A DNA stretch of 64,000 nucleotides, from NCBI GenBank assembly GCA_003506895.1, contig DNXO01000026.1:27280-91279 (forward strand), given 5' to 3'. This document shows positions 36,266-44,339 of the stretch, piece by piece; positions within the stretch are counted from its first letter, which is position 1, and every line of letters starts with the position of its first letter. A model generated the notes under the pieces. It did no database searches, was not told the origin of the DNA, and saw only the letters and a list, made by a program, of their open reading frames with translations. This DNA is from Acetobacteraceae bacterium. Its GTDB lineage: Bacteria; Pseudomonadota; Alphaproteobacteria; Acetobacterales; Acetobacteraceae. Position numbers and translations under genes: made by a program.

Positions 36266-37666
36266 TCAAACGACAAGTCGTGCGGCGGCTGCCCGGCTGT
36301 CAGCCGCTTCGGCCAGTGGCAATGACAGGATGGCGCGCAGGCCCGGCCGGTTGTCCTCCAGCCGCAGATTGCCCCCATGCAACTGGGCAACCGCCTGTAC
36401 CAGCGACAGGCCCAGCCCGGACCCCGGCGTGCTGCGGGCGGTTTCACCCCGGTAAAACCGATCGGTTGCGCGTTCCCGTTCGCTTAATGGAATACCCGGT
36501 CCCTGATCCTCCACCGCGACGAACACCATTGCCGAGACCGAGGCGGTCAGCCGCACCGTCCCACCATCGGGGGAGAACTTGACGGCATTATCAACGAGAT
36601 TGGCGATAGCCTGCTGGATCATCGCCTTGTCGCCATAAGCCGGCACGGCATCGGGCGCTTCCAGTCGAAGGACGATGCCCCGTTCCTCGGCCACCGCGCC
36701 ATAGAGATCGGCGACCTCGGCGAGCAATGGCGCGAGATCGAACTGAGCGAACGAGGACCGGCGAGAACCGGCCTCGATCTCGGCGATGCGCAGCAGCGCC
36801 TGGAACACGCCGACGATCCCATCGAGATCTTGCGTGGCTCGTTCGATGGCCGCGCGCAGGTCGTCCGCACTCTCGGCATGCAGTGCGGCATCCTCCAGCC
36901 GCGTGCGGGCGCGGGTGATCGGCGTACGAAGGTCGTGGGCGATGGCATTGGACACCTGCCTTACGCCGTCCATCAACCGCCCGATGCGGTCCAGCATGTC
37001 GTTGATCACCTCGGCGATCTGATCAAATTCGTCCCCCCGGCCGCTCAGCCGCACCCGCTGGGCGAAGTCGCCGCCGGCGATGGCGACCGAGGTCGCGGAT
37101 ATATTTGCCAGGGTTCGACGGAACAGGTTGCGGATGACCAGTGCCCCGATCGTCGCCAGAAGCAGAACGCCTCCCACGGCCCATAGCAGCGCGTTGGTCA
37201 GCATCTTGCGGAGTTGCGACCGGACCTGGACGTCACGCCCGATCAACAAATGGAATCCGCCCGGCAAGTCGTAACGCTGCACGTTGGCCAGCGACTTCAT
37301 CCCGGCACGCAAGATGGGAAGCTCATACCATGGGCCCGCCGCGCTAACCGCTGGGGGCCAACTGGCGAGGTTGCCGGCGATCCGCTTCATGCCCGGGTCC
37401 GTCAGCAGATAAATGGCGTCATCGTCAACATTCTGCGCCAATCGGTCCTCGATGGTGACCACGAGGCCGGGTAGGCCGCCATCGGTCCAGCGTTCAGAGA
37501 GCCCCTGGGCGTCGGCACTGATCGCCGCCTCCGTCTGCCGGTCCAGCAGGCCTGCCGTCGCCCACCATAAAAACAACGCCAGGGCGGCGGCGCTGAACGC
37601 CAGCAGCAACGCATACACCGCGCCGAACCGAAATCCGGCGGACCGGAGCAGGCCGCGATCGATCAT
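36266..37666 (-). CDS. Two-component sensor histidine kinase (EnvZ/QseC-like)
   Basis: A 466-residue membrane kinase. Transmembrane segments at about 15-35 and 158-178 enclose a periplasmic sensor domain of 120 residues. A HAMP domain precedes the phospho-acceptor His244 in SNAIAHDLRTPI. The ATPase has the N box NLVDNAVKFSPDGG, the G1 box VEDQGPGIP and the G2 box GSGLGLSLV. The partner regulator gene lies 149 bp upstream on the same strand. Start at ATG 37666. Confidence 0.9.
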   Translation of the reverse strand: MIDRGLLRSAGFRFGAVYALLLAFSAAALALFLWWATAGLLDRQTEAAISADAQGLSERWTDGGLPGLVVTIEDRLAQNVDDDAIYLLTDPGMKRIAGNLASWPPAVSAAGPWYELPILRAGMKSLANVQRYDLPGGFHLLIGRDVQVRSQLRKMLTNALLWAVGGVLLLATIGALVIRNLFRRTLANISATSVAIAGGDFAQRVRLSGRGDEFDQIAEVINDMLDRIGRLMDGVRQVSNAIAHDLRTPITRARTRLEDAALHAESADDLRAAIERATQDLDGIVGVFQALLRIAEIEAGSRRSSFAQFDLAPLLAEVADLYGAVAEERGIVLRLEAPDAVPAYGDKAMIQQAIANLVDNAVKFSPDGGTVRLTASVSAMVFVAVEDQGPGIPLSERERATDRFYRGETARSTPGSGLGLSLVQAVAQLHGGNLRLEDNRPGLRAILSLPLAEAADSRAAAARLVV

Positions 37667-37815
37667 AGTCCTGTCACCCGCGTCGCTCGCCCCCAATACG
37701 TCTTGGCCCGGCGTGTCGGCGCCACCTATACCAGCATACCGCCGTGATAGATGGCGCCGACGCGCCGGGCTAAGACAATAAGAAGATCGTCCGTGACCGT
37801 CCGCTGTTAACGATA

Positions 37816-38499
37816 CTAGGGCTGTTCCGCTCGCAACATGTAGCCTGCATTACGAACGGTATGGATCAGCCCGGTTGGAAACGGTTTGTCCACCTTCTGC
37901 CGCAGCCGGGAGACATGCACGTCGATGACGTTGGTCTGTGGGTCGAAATGGTAATCCCACACGCCCTCAAGCAGCATGGTCCGGGTCACGACCTGGCCGG
38001 CATAGCGCATCAGGTATTCCAGCAACCGGAACTCGCGTGGCTGCAGATCGATCTTCTGCCCGCCGCGCTTCACCTGCCGCGACAGCAGATCCAGCTCCAG
38101 ATCCTCCACCACCAGTTTCGTGACCGGTCCCTCGCCCTTGCCGCGGCGATTCAATGCCTCGACGCGCGCCAGCAGTTCGGCGAAGGCAAACGGCTTGGTC
38201 AGATAGTCGTCGCTGCCGGCTTTCAAACCTTTCACCCGGTCATCGACCTCGGCCATCGCCGACAGGATCAGCACAGGGACGGCGTTCTTCTGGCTGCGCA
38301 GGGTTTCCAGGATTTTCAGCCCGTCGATCCCGCCTGGCAACATACGGTCCAGGATGACCGCATCGAAGGTTTCACTGGCCGCCATGAACAGTCCGTCACG
38401 GCCGTTGTCCGCGTGCTCCACCACATGTCCGGCCTCGCGCAGGCCTCGCACAACGAAACCGGCGACGTCCTTGTCGTCCTCGACAAGCAGGATGCGCAT
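37816..38499 (-). CDS. OmpR-family response regulator
   Basis: A 227-residue regulator. The receiver has acidic residues in VEDDKD, the phospho-acceptor Asp51 in VILDRMLPGG and Lys in DDYLTKPF. The C-terminal winged helix has the OmpR signature LQPREFRLLEYLM, with VIDVHVSRLRQKVD as recognition helix region. AGGAG precedes ATG 38499. It would be phosphorylated by the downstream kinase, and the Deg protease upstream is a natural candidate target. Confidence 0.92.
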   Translation of the reverse strand: MRILLVEDDKDVAGFVVRGLREAGHVVEHADNGRDGLFMAASETFDAVILDRMLPGGIDGLKILETLRSQKNAVPVLILSAMAEVDDRVKGLKAGSDDYLTKPFAFAELLARVEALNRRGKGEGPVTKLVVEDLELDLLSRQVKRGGQKIDLQPREFRLLEYLMRYAGQVVTRTMLLEGVWDYHFDPQTNVIDVHVSRLRQKVDKPFPTGLIHTVRNAGYMLRAEQP

Positions 38500-38581
38500 C
38501 TTAATTCTCCTCTTATCTGTCCAGCCGAACCGCACCCTAGAGCGTGATCCGCCGAGGTGGAATCACCGAAGCGATGAATTA

Positions 38582-38602
38582 CGCGATTAAACAAAGTGTT
38601 AG
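38582..38602 (+). repeat. Dispersed 21-bp intergenic element, copy 2
   Basis: One base differs from 1157..1177. It sits between the regulator and the Deg protease. Flanking sequence (AGAGCGTGATCC before, AGAGTGGTTCC after) may belong to a larger element of about 70 bp, only the core of which is shared with copy 1. Confidence 0.55.
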
Positions 38603-38637
38603 AGTGGTTCCAAAAACCAGGGCAAGTGGATACCGCA

Positions 38638-39738
38638 CTAACCCGCCGCCTGTTCGCTCGGCCGGCGGCCGACATTCACCGGAATGTCCATCTCTCGTCC
38701 TTGCCGCCGCACTGTCACCCGGACGCTGTTGCCCGGCGGCACCACGGCCACCGCCCGGATCAGCCCGCGCGAGCTTTCGATCTTATCCCCATTGATCGCC
38801 ATAACCACGTCGCCCGTCCGGATACCAGCCTTGGCCGCCGGCCCGGTGCGATCAATATTGGCGATCGTCACGCCGGTATCCCGATCATCGACGGAGACAC
38901 CCAGCCAACCGCGTTCAATAGAGCCCCTGCTTAAAAGCTGAGCAACCGTGCGGCTGACCGCCTCGCTTGGGATCGCGAAACCAATGCCGACCGAAGCCCC
39001 GGTGGGCGAGACGATCACCGAACTGACGCCGATGACCTGACCGTCCATGTTGAACACCGGACCACCGGAATTGCCCGGATTGATCGGCGCATCCAACTGC
39101 AGGAAGTTGTCGAACGGCCCGGAACCCAGATCGCGGCCCTCCGCCGAGATGATCCCGACCGAAACCGACCCGCCCAGGCCGAACGGATTGCCCGCGGCCA
39201 GAATCCAGTCCCCGACCTCGGCCCGCCGCGAGTCGCCCCAGGTGACGCTGGGCAGCGGTTCGTCGCTCTGCACCTTGATGACCGCGACGTCGGTCAGTTC
39301 ATCCCGGCCGATCACTTTCGCAGCCAACTGGCGACCGTCGGTCAACGATACGACAATCTTGTCGGCATGATCGACCACATGGTTGTTGGTGACGATGATT
39401 CCGGTGGGATCGATGATGAAACCCGATCCGGCCCCCGCCACCTGCTCCCGCTTATTGCCGAACCGGCGGCGAAACTCGCGGCCCAATGGCGTATCGCGAA
39501 GTTCCGGCGGGATTTCACTCAGCACATCGCTGCCCGACACCGTCTCGGTGATGGCGATATTCACCACCGACGGCAGCACTTTCTTGACGAGGGGCGACAG
39601 GCTCTCTGGCGCGCCGCGGGCGACGGCCGGCTGCGGTGAACAGGCGCTGGCCAGCAGCGCGACGCTCAACACGAGAGATTGCGAAAACCGCTGCCAGGAC
39701 GGCGGATTCGGCCGGGTCGACGATAGGGCGGCTGGCAT
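38638..39738 (-). CDS. DegP/DegS-like periplasmic serine protease with one PDZ domain
   Basis: A 366-residue trypsin-fold protease. The catalytic triad is His120 (TNNHVVDH), Asp150 (ELTDVAV) and Ser224 (NPGNSGGPV). One C-terminal PDZ domain (about 260-350: GWLGVSVDDRD, GIRTGDVVMAINGD) makes it DegS-like rather than two-PDZ DegP. The N-terminal hydrophobic segment ends LLASAC, so it may be a lipoprotein anchored at Cys33 or have an uncleaved anchor. Start at ATG 39738. It precedes the two-component genes on the same strand, pointing to envelope stress. Confidence 0.88.
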   Translation of the reverse strand: MPAALSSTRPNPPSWQRFSQSLVLSVALLASACSPQPAVARGAPESLSPLVKKVLPSVVNIAITETVSGSDVLSEIPPELRDTPLGREFRRRFGNKREQVAGAGSGFIIDPTGIIVTNNHVVDHADKIVVSLTDGRQLAAKVIGRDELTDVAVIKVQSDEPLPSVTWGDSRRAEVGDWILAAGNPFGLGGSVSVGIISAEGRDLGSGPFDNFLQLDAPINPGNSGGPVFNMDGQVIGVSSVIVSPTGASVGIGFAIPSEAVSRTVAQLLSRGSIERGWLGVSVDDRDTGVTIANIDRTGPAAKAGIRTGDVVMAINGDKIESSRGLIRAVAVVPPGNSVRVTVRRQGREMDIPVNVGRRPSEQAAG

Positions 39739-39821
39739 GGTCAGGAAGCACTCTCCAACGAGTCGGCGCACATCAGGTAGCAGATGGCATGGGAGCAGGG
39801 CTGTAACAAGAATCCCCCGGA

Positions 39822-42284
39822 TCAGTTTTCTGAGGGATTTGCACCATCTTCGGGCCAACGATGCCTGGGATAGCGTCCCCGCATATCGCGGCGAGCGTCA
39901 GCCCAGGCGCCTTTCCAGAACCCGCCCAGGTCCGCGGTGACCGCGATCGGGCGTCCGGCAGGCGACAAAAGCGCCAGGCGGAGGGGAATTCTACCCCCGG
40001 CGAGTAGCGGCGTCGTTGCCAGCCCGTAAAACGCCTGCGCCTTCGCCGACGCCAGGGGCGGCGATTCAGCATAGTCGATGGGGGCCCGGCCCGCCGGTAA
40101 TCCCACATGGGTCGGCAGTTCACGATCCAGCCTCGCCGCAAGCTCCCAAGGCATCATGCCGCGCAGGATTGCATGCATATCCAGCGCCTCGACGTCCCCC
40201 AGGCGCGTCATTCCGGCGAGGTATGGCGTCAGCCACGCTTGAACGTCGCCTTTCAACGCCGTATCGCCCAGGTCCGGCCAGCCGTTCTCTGGTTCGATCC
40301 CGCGCATCAGCGCGACACGCGCCTGAAGCTGCCGCGTCGCATCGGTCCAGGTCAGTGGCCGCAAATCCCGCGCGGCAATGGCGTTGGCCAAAGCCTCCGC
40401 CATTTGGGCGGGATCGCCTGGTTCGGTGCGATCCGACAGGATCAGCGCCCCTAGCCGCCGGCGGCGACGCACCAGCACCGTCCCCGCTGTCGAATCGAAC
40501 CCTGCCTCAACCTGCTCCGTGACCCGAGCGGCCAGCGCGGGCGGGAGCGCGTCGGGATCGAGCGGTGCCCCGAGCCGAATGCGGGAGGCGGCTTTCAGTT
40601 CAAGCGACGCGGCGACCAGCAAACCGGCCTTGGCGAGCGGGTCGGTAACCGGCAATCGCGCGCTGCCGCCGCCCGAGAGACGGAAAGATCCCGGTTCGCC
40701 GCGGCGCTGCGCGATCCGATCCGGAAACGCCGCGGCAAGCAACGGCCCGGGCTCACCATCGGCCTCGGTGTTACGCGGAACCCGCATCCGGCGGCGGTAT
40801 TGGTCGGCGGTTTGGCGAATGCGGTGCAGCGCGCCCCGGTCCATATTGGGGTCGCCCCACGAGTCGCGGCCGGCGATGGCACTGATGCGAACACCGATGT
40901 CCGCCGGTGCCTCCTGGCCACGCATCGGATCGCGTTCTTCCAGCAGCGCCGCGAGGTCCGCCGCCAGCGCCGCCTGGCCCGGATTGGCCGCCGCCAGCAT
41001 CATCGCCGCCAGCCGGGGGTGGGATCCGATCCGCACCATATCGCGGCCGGATTCGGTGATCCGATCCGCCAAGTCCAGGGCACCCAACGCCTTCAGCAGC
41101 CCGGCGGCAGCGGCCAGCGCACCGGCCGGCGGCTTATCCTGAAACGCCAGTTCGGCGGGCGGCGTGCCCCAGGCGGCACAATCCAGCACCAGGCCGGACA
41201 GTTCGGCCTCCAGGATTTCGGGCCGGTCGAACGCCGGCAGGCCGCGATGCAGCGCCGGCGACCATACCCGGATCGCCGTTCCGGGCGCCTCCCGCCCCGC
41301 GCGGCCGGCGCGCTGATCCGCCGCCGCACGCGAAATCCGGACTGTCGTCAACCGCGTCAGGCCCGTCGCCGCATCCAGCCGCGGCGTTCGCCGCCAACCG
41401 CCATCGACGACGATCCGAACACCCGGCACTGTCAGGGAAGTCTCCGCTATCGAGGTCGCCAGCACGACACGCCGCGTCTCGGCCGGACGCAGTGCCCGGT
41501 CCTGTTCAGCCGGCGGCAGTTCGCCATGCAGCGGCAGTACCAGCGCCCCGCATCCGTCCAACGCCGACTGGGTACGGCGGATTTCCGCCATGCCCGGCAG
41601 GAAGGCGAGAATGTCTCCCTCGTGCTTCGCCAGCGCCGCCCGGATCGCGCGGGCGACCGCGTCGGGAAGTTCGCGGATATGGCCGATGTCGCGCGGCTGG
41701 TGCTCGACCGCCACCGGATACATGCGGCCGGCGCTTTCTATGACGTCGGCGTCCATCAGTCCGGACAGTCGGGCGCCATCGGCGGTGGCCGACATCGCCA
41801 GCAGCCGCAGGTCCGGCCGCAGTTGGCGTTGCAGGTCGAGGCAGAGTGCCAGCCCAAGATCGGATTCCAGCGAGCGCTCATGGATTTCGTCCAGGATCAC
41901 CGCCGCGACGCCATCCAGACCGGGATCGGCTTGCAGACGACGGAGCAACAGGCCCTCGGTGATCACCTCGACCCGGGTTTCGGCCGATCCCGCGCCGTCG
42001 AGCCGGGTTCGATAGCCAATGGTCTGCCCCACGGGCTGTCCGATCAGCGATGCCATTCGCGTCGCGGCCGCTCGGGTCGCCAGACGCCGGGGTTCCAGCA
42101 TCACGATGCGCCCATCCGCGCGCCAGGGGGCGTCCAGCAGCGCCAGCGGAACCAGCGTCGTCTTGCCCGCCCCCGGTGGAGCGACGAGCACGGCATTCCG
42201 GCCCGCATTCAAGGCGGCAAGCAACGCGGGGAAAGCATCGGTGACGGGGAGATCAAGCACGGTGAGCGGCTGATACACTGCCAA
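39822..42284 (-). CDS. hrpB: ATP-dependent helicase HrpB
   Basis: An 820-residue DEAH/RHA helicase. Motif I is APPGAGKTT (about 35-43), motif II DEIH (in VILDEIHERSLESD), motif III SAT and motif VI QRAGRAGR. The long C-terminal region is specific to HrpB. Length matches the family. Role in bacteria is poorly defined; RNA remodelling is presumed. The gene ends 83 bp before the Deg protease start and may be in the same transcript. Confidence 0.92.
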   Translation of the reverse strand: MAVYQPLTVLDLPVTDAFPALLAALNAGRNAVLVAPPGAGKTTLVPLALLDAPWRADGRIVMLEPRRLATRAAATRMASLIGQPVGQTIGYRTRLDGAGSAETRVEVITEGLLLRRLQADPGLDGVAAVILDEIHERSLESDLGLALCLDLQRQLRPDLRLLAMSATADGARLSGLMDADVIESAGRMYPVAVEHQPRDIGHIRELPDAVARAIRAALAKHEGDILAFLPGMAEIRRTQSALDGCGALVLPLHGELPPAEQDRALRPAETRRVVLATSIAETSLTVPGVRIVVDGGWRRTPRLDAATGLTRLTTVRISRAAADQRAGRAGREAPGTAIRVWSPALHRGLPAFDRPEILEAELSGLVLDCAAWGTPPAELAFQDKPPAGALAAAAGLLKALGALDLADRITESGRDMVRIGSHPRLAAMMLAAANPGQAALAADLAALLEERDPMRGQEAPADIGVRISAIAGRDSWGDPNMDRGALHRIRQTADQYRRRMRVPRNTEADGEPGPLLAAAFPDRIAQRRGEPGSFRLSGGGSARLPVTDPLAKAGLLVAASLELKAASRIRLGAPLDPDALPPALAARVTEQVEAGFDSTAGTVLVRRRRRLGALILSDRTEPGDPAQMAEALANAIAARDLRPLTWTDATRQLQARVALMRGIEPENGWPDLGDTALKGDVQAWLTPYLAGMTRLGDVEALDMHAILRGMMPWELAARLDRELPTHVGLPAGRAPIDYAESPPLASAKAQAFYGLATTPLLAGGRIPLRLALLSPAGRPIAVTADLGGFWKGAWADARRDMRGRYPRHRWPEDGANPSEN

Positions 42285-42348
42285 ACCGGCGACCGCTATT
42301 CGTTATCCCTCAACCGGAATGCGGCGGCCGCTTCCGGTGGACCGAATC

Positions 42349-42412
42349 AAAAAACCGCCCAGACCGAAGGGCGGTCAGACCAGGCTCGGCGGTTGATCAG
42401 CCGCCGAGCCTG
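42349..42412 (-). terminator. Tandem intrinsic terminators after the porin gene
   Basis: On the minus strand the porin stop is followed by a 12-bp perfect hairpin (CAGGCTCGGCGG, 42381-42412) and then a second hairpin, CCGCCC with GGGCGG, ending in six U residues (42349-42354). The second is a textbook Rho-independent terminator. Confidence 0.9.
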
Positions 42413-42421
42413 ACCATCGGC

Positions 42422-44077
42422 TTATTGGAACGGCAAGTAGCGAACGCTGAACAGGAACATGTTCTCGTTCGTCGAGGGTGACAGCGTGCTGCCCTTGGTT
42501 GCCCCAACGCCCTGGAAGGCATTGCGGTTGATATACTCGTACTGGACGCCGGCCTGGACCGTGCCATAGGACGACTTCACAATGCGCCACCAGCCACCAA
42601 CCGTGCCCTCGACGAGGCCCGAGGTAGCGGCAGCGCAAGAGTACATCTCGACCTGACAGCCGGAAAGGTTCGTGTTCGGGTTGCCGTAAATGCCCTTGCT
42701 AGCCACGCCTTCCGCGCCGCCATAGGCGTAGATATCGACCGCGGGGATCGGATGTCCGACCAATCCGCCCATGATGGAGTATTCAGAGAGCGGTTCGATC
42801 TTGCCCGCTGGGGAGAACGTCGCGTCGGCGAGCTGTCCACTCGCGTAACGGCCAACGCCCTGACCGATCAGACCGCTGACCTGGAAGTCCAGCATCTTCG
42901 GGATTAGCGGCAGGATCATACCGCCACCGATACCCTCGCCCGTCGTCTGGTAGCTTTTGCCGGTGCCGCTGGAGGCGAACGAAACCCGCCCGCCCATGAA
43001 GCGCAGCAGTCCATAGAGTTCGTAGTGGCCCCAGCCCGGATCGGCCGCGATCTTGGCGATGATGTCCGGCGCATAGTTGTCACTGTAAGACTGGATCGAA
43101 TTGACGTTCGGTCCGCCGCACTGCGTGTATCCGAGCGTGCCGCCGCCAACCGCCGTGGCGGACTGCGCACCGGTCAGGCAGTTTGGCCCTGCCCCGCTGC
43201 CAAACGTCGTCTGCGGGCTTTCAATCGACAGGCCCGCCCACAGCTTTTGGTTGTAGAAATCCTTCGCGATCCGGATTTCCGCCTGGCGCGCCCAGTCGAA
43301 ACCGACGACGTACTGTGCATCAATCGTCAGCGGCACATTTTCCTGTCGTGGTGTCAGACCGGTCTTGTACATGGTCGCAAGGCTCCACGCCTGACCACCA
43401 AGGACGTGCAAGCCCAGGTCGGTGTTATCGTAGTTGCCCCAGAACTGGCGCATGCGCAGCGTGTAGCTGTTGCTCTCGGTCGAGTTCGACGAAGTGCCCG
43501 CGCTCAGGAAGTCCGTCTCAAGGTAGCCGGTCAGCTTCTGTGCGGCGTCGAGTTGTCCTTCCGTCAGCAAGGAGAACCGGCTCTGCTGCGCGGTAAGACG
43601 GGCTTCAGGGATATGATAGTTCGGGCTGTTGGCGAATGGGATGCCGCCAAAGCTGGAGGCGATGCCCGCCGCCTGGTTGCGCGAGCGGGTGACACCTTCC
43701 GCCGCCGCGAAGCCACCCAGCGTGACGGTCATCGCGCCGACGCGGAACGCGCCCTGCGGCAATGGCGGGCCGGACGGCGCCGCGGGGGCCGCAACCGGCT
43801 GGGCTACCGGCGCTGCCGCGACCTGCGCGGCCTGAGCCGAAGCGGCAGCAGCTTGCTCCTGCGCGGCCTTGGCTTGCTTTTGCGCCGCGGCCAGTGCGCG
43901 ATCGCGTGATACCAGATCAGCCTTCACCTGACCCAGTTGAGACTGCAGTGCCTTGATCTGCTGCTCGATCGACTGAATCTGGGAGTCGGTCTGGGCCACG
44001 GCCGGGTGGGCGAGCAAGAGGGCACCCAGCGCCGCGCCGCACAGAAGTGAGTAGGTAGAAAGGTTAAATTTATGCAT
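42422..44077 (-). CDS. Outer-membrane porin with N-terminal coiled coil (DcaP-like architecture)
   Basis: A 551-residue secreted protein. The signal peptide ends ...AHPAVAQ near residue 29. Residues about 30-90 form an alanine/glutamine-rich coiled coil (IQSIEQQIKALQSQLGQVKA). A proline-alanine linker leads to a long beta-rich domain with alternating aromatic residues and a terminal FSVRYLPFQ, close to the aromatic end used for barrel assembly. This layout matches coiled-coil porins such as DcaP, but the family is not certain. GAGG lies just before ATG 44077. The strong terminator suggests high expression. Confidence 0.75.
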   Translation of the reverse strand: MHKFNLSTYSLLCGAALGALLLAHPAVAQTDSQIQSIEQQIKALQSQLGQVKADLVSRDRALAAAQKQAKAAQEQAAAASAQAAQVAAAPVAQPVAAPAAPSGPPLPQGAFRVGAMTVTLGGFAAAEGVTRSRNQAAGIASSFGGIPFANSPNYHIPEARLTAQQSRFSLLTEGQLDAAQKLTGYLETDFLSAGTSSNSTESNSYTLRMRQFWGNYDNTDLGLHVLGGQAWSLATMYKTGLTPRQENVPLTIDAQYVVGFDWARQAEIRIAKDFYNQKLWAGLSIESPQTTFGSGAGPNCLTGAQSATAVGGGTLGYTQCGGPNVNSIQSYSDNYAPDIIAKIAADPGWGHYELYGLLRFMGGRVSFASSGTGKSYQTTGEGIGGGMILPLIPKMLDFQVSGLIGQGVGRYASGQLADATFSPAGKIEPLSEYSIMGGLVGHPIPAVDIYAYGGAEGVASKGIYGNPNTNLSGCQVEMYSCAAATSGLVEGTVGGWWRIVKSSYGTVQAGVQYEYINRNAFQGVGATKGSTLSPSTNENMFLFSVRYLPFQ

Positions 44078-44159
44078 CGATTCCTCGACCGAAGATGACA
44101 ACTGCCGTTGCGGCCGGCGGGAACCTAGGCGCAGCCCGAAAAGGGGTCCGCGCTGGTTT

Positions 44160-44225
44160 GATGACATTTTTCTAAGTATTCATTTAATTTTGGAACGATA
44201 TTATTCATAATCCGATGGGAAAATG
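44160..44225 (-). promoter_or_regulatory. AT-rich promoter region upstream of the porin
   Basis: The 262-bp gap between the divergent porin and nadE holds one clearly AT-rich block (TTCATTTAATTTTGGAACG and TATTATTCATAATCC) in otherwise GC-rich DNA. It is the probable promoter region for porin and perhaps nadE. No hexamer pair is clear enough to name. Confidence 0.4.
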
Positions 44226-44339
44226 ACGCGGCTCTTTCCCACCCACGCTCGATCCGACCAAGATCGGCGGCTGCGCCCTCCGGATGGCGCTTCGCCTGAA
44301 CCCGCGCCATAATGCCGGCCAGCACAGCCCAGGCCGACC

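Noticed and set aside
44125..44205. A 26-residue peptide upstream of the porin
   Set aside because: It is AT-rich and amphipathic but lies in the promoter region and shows no clear ribosome site; kept as coincidence.
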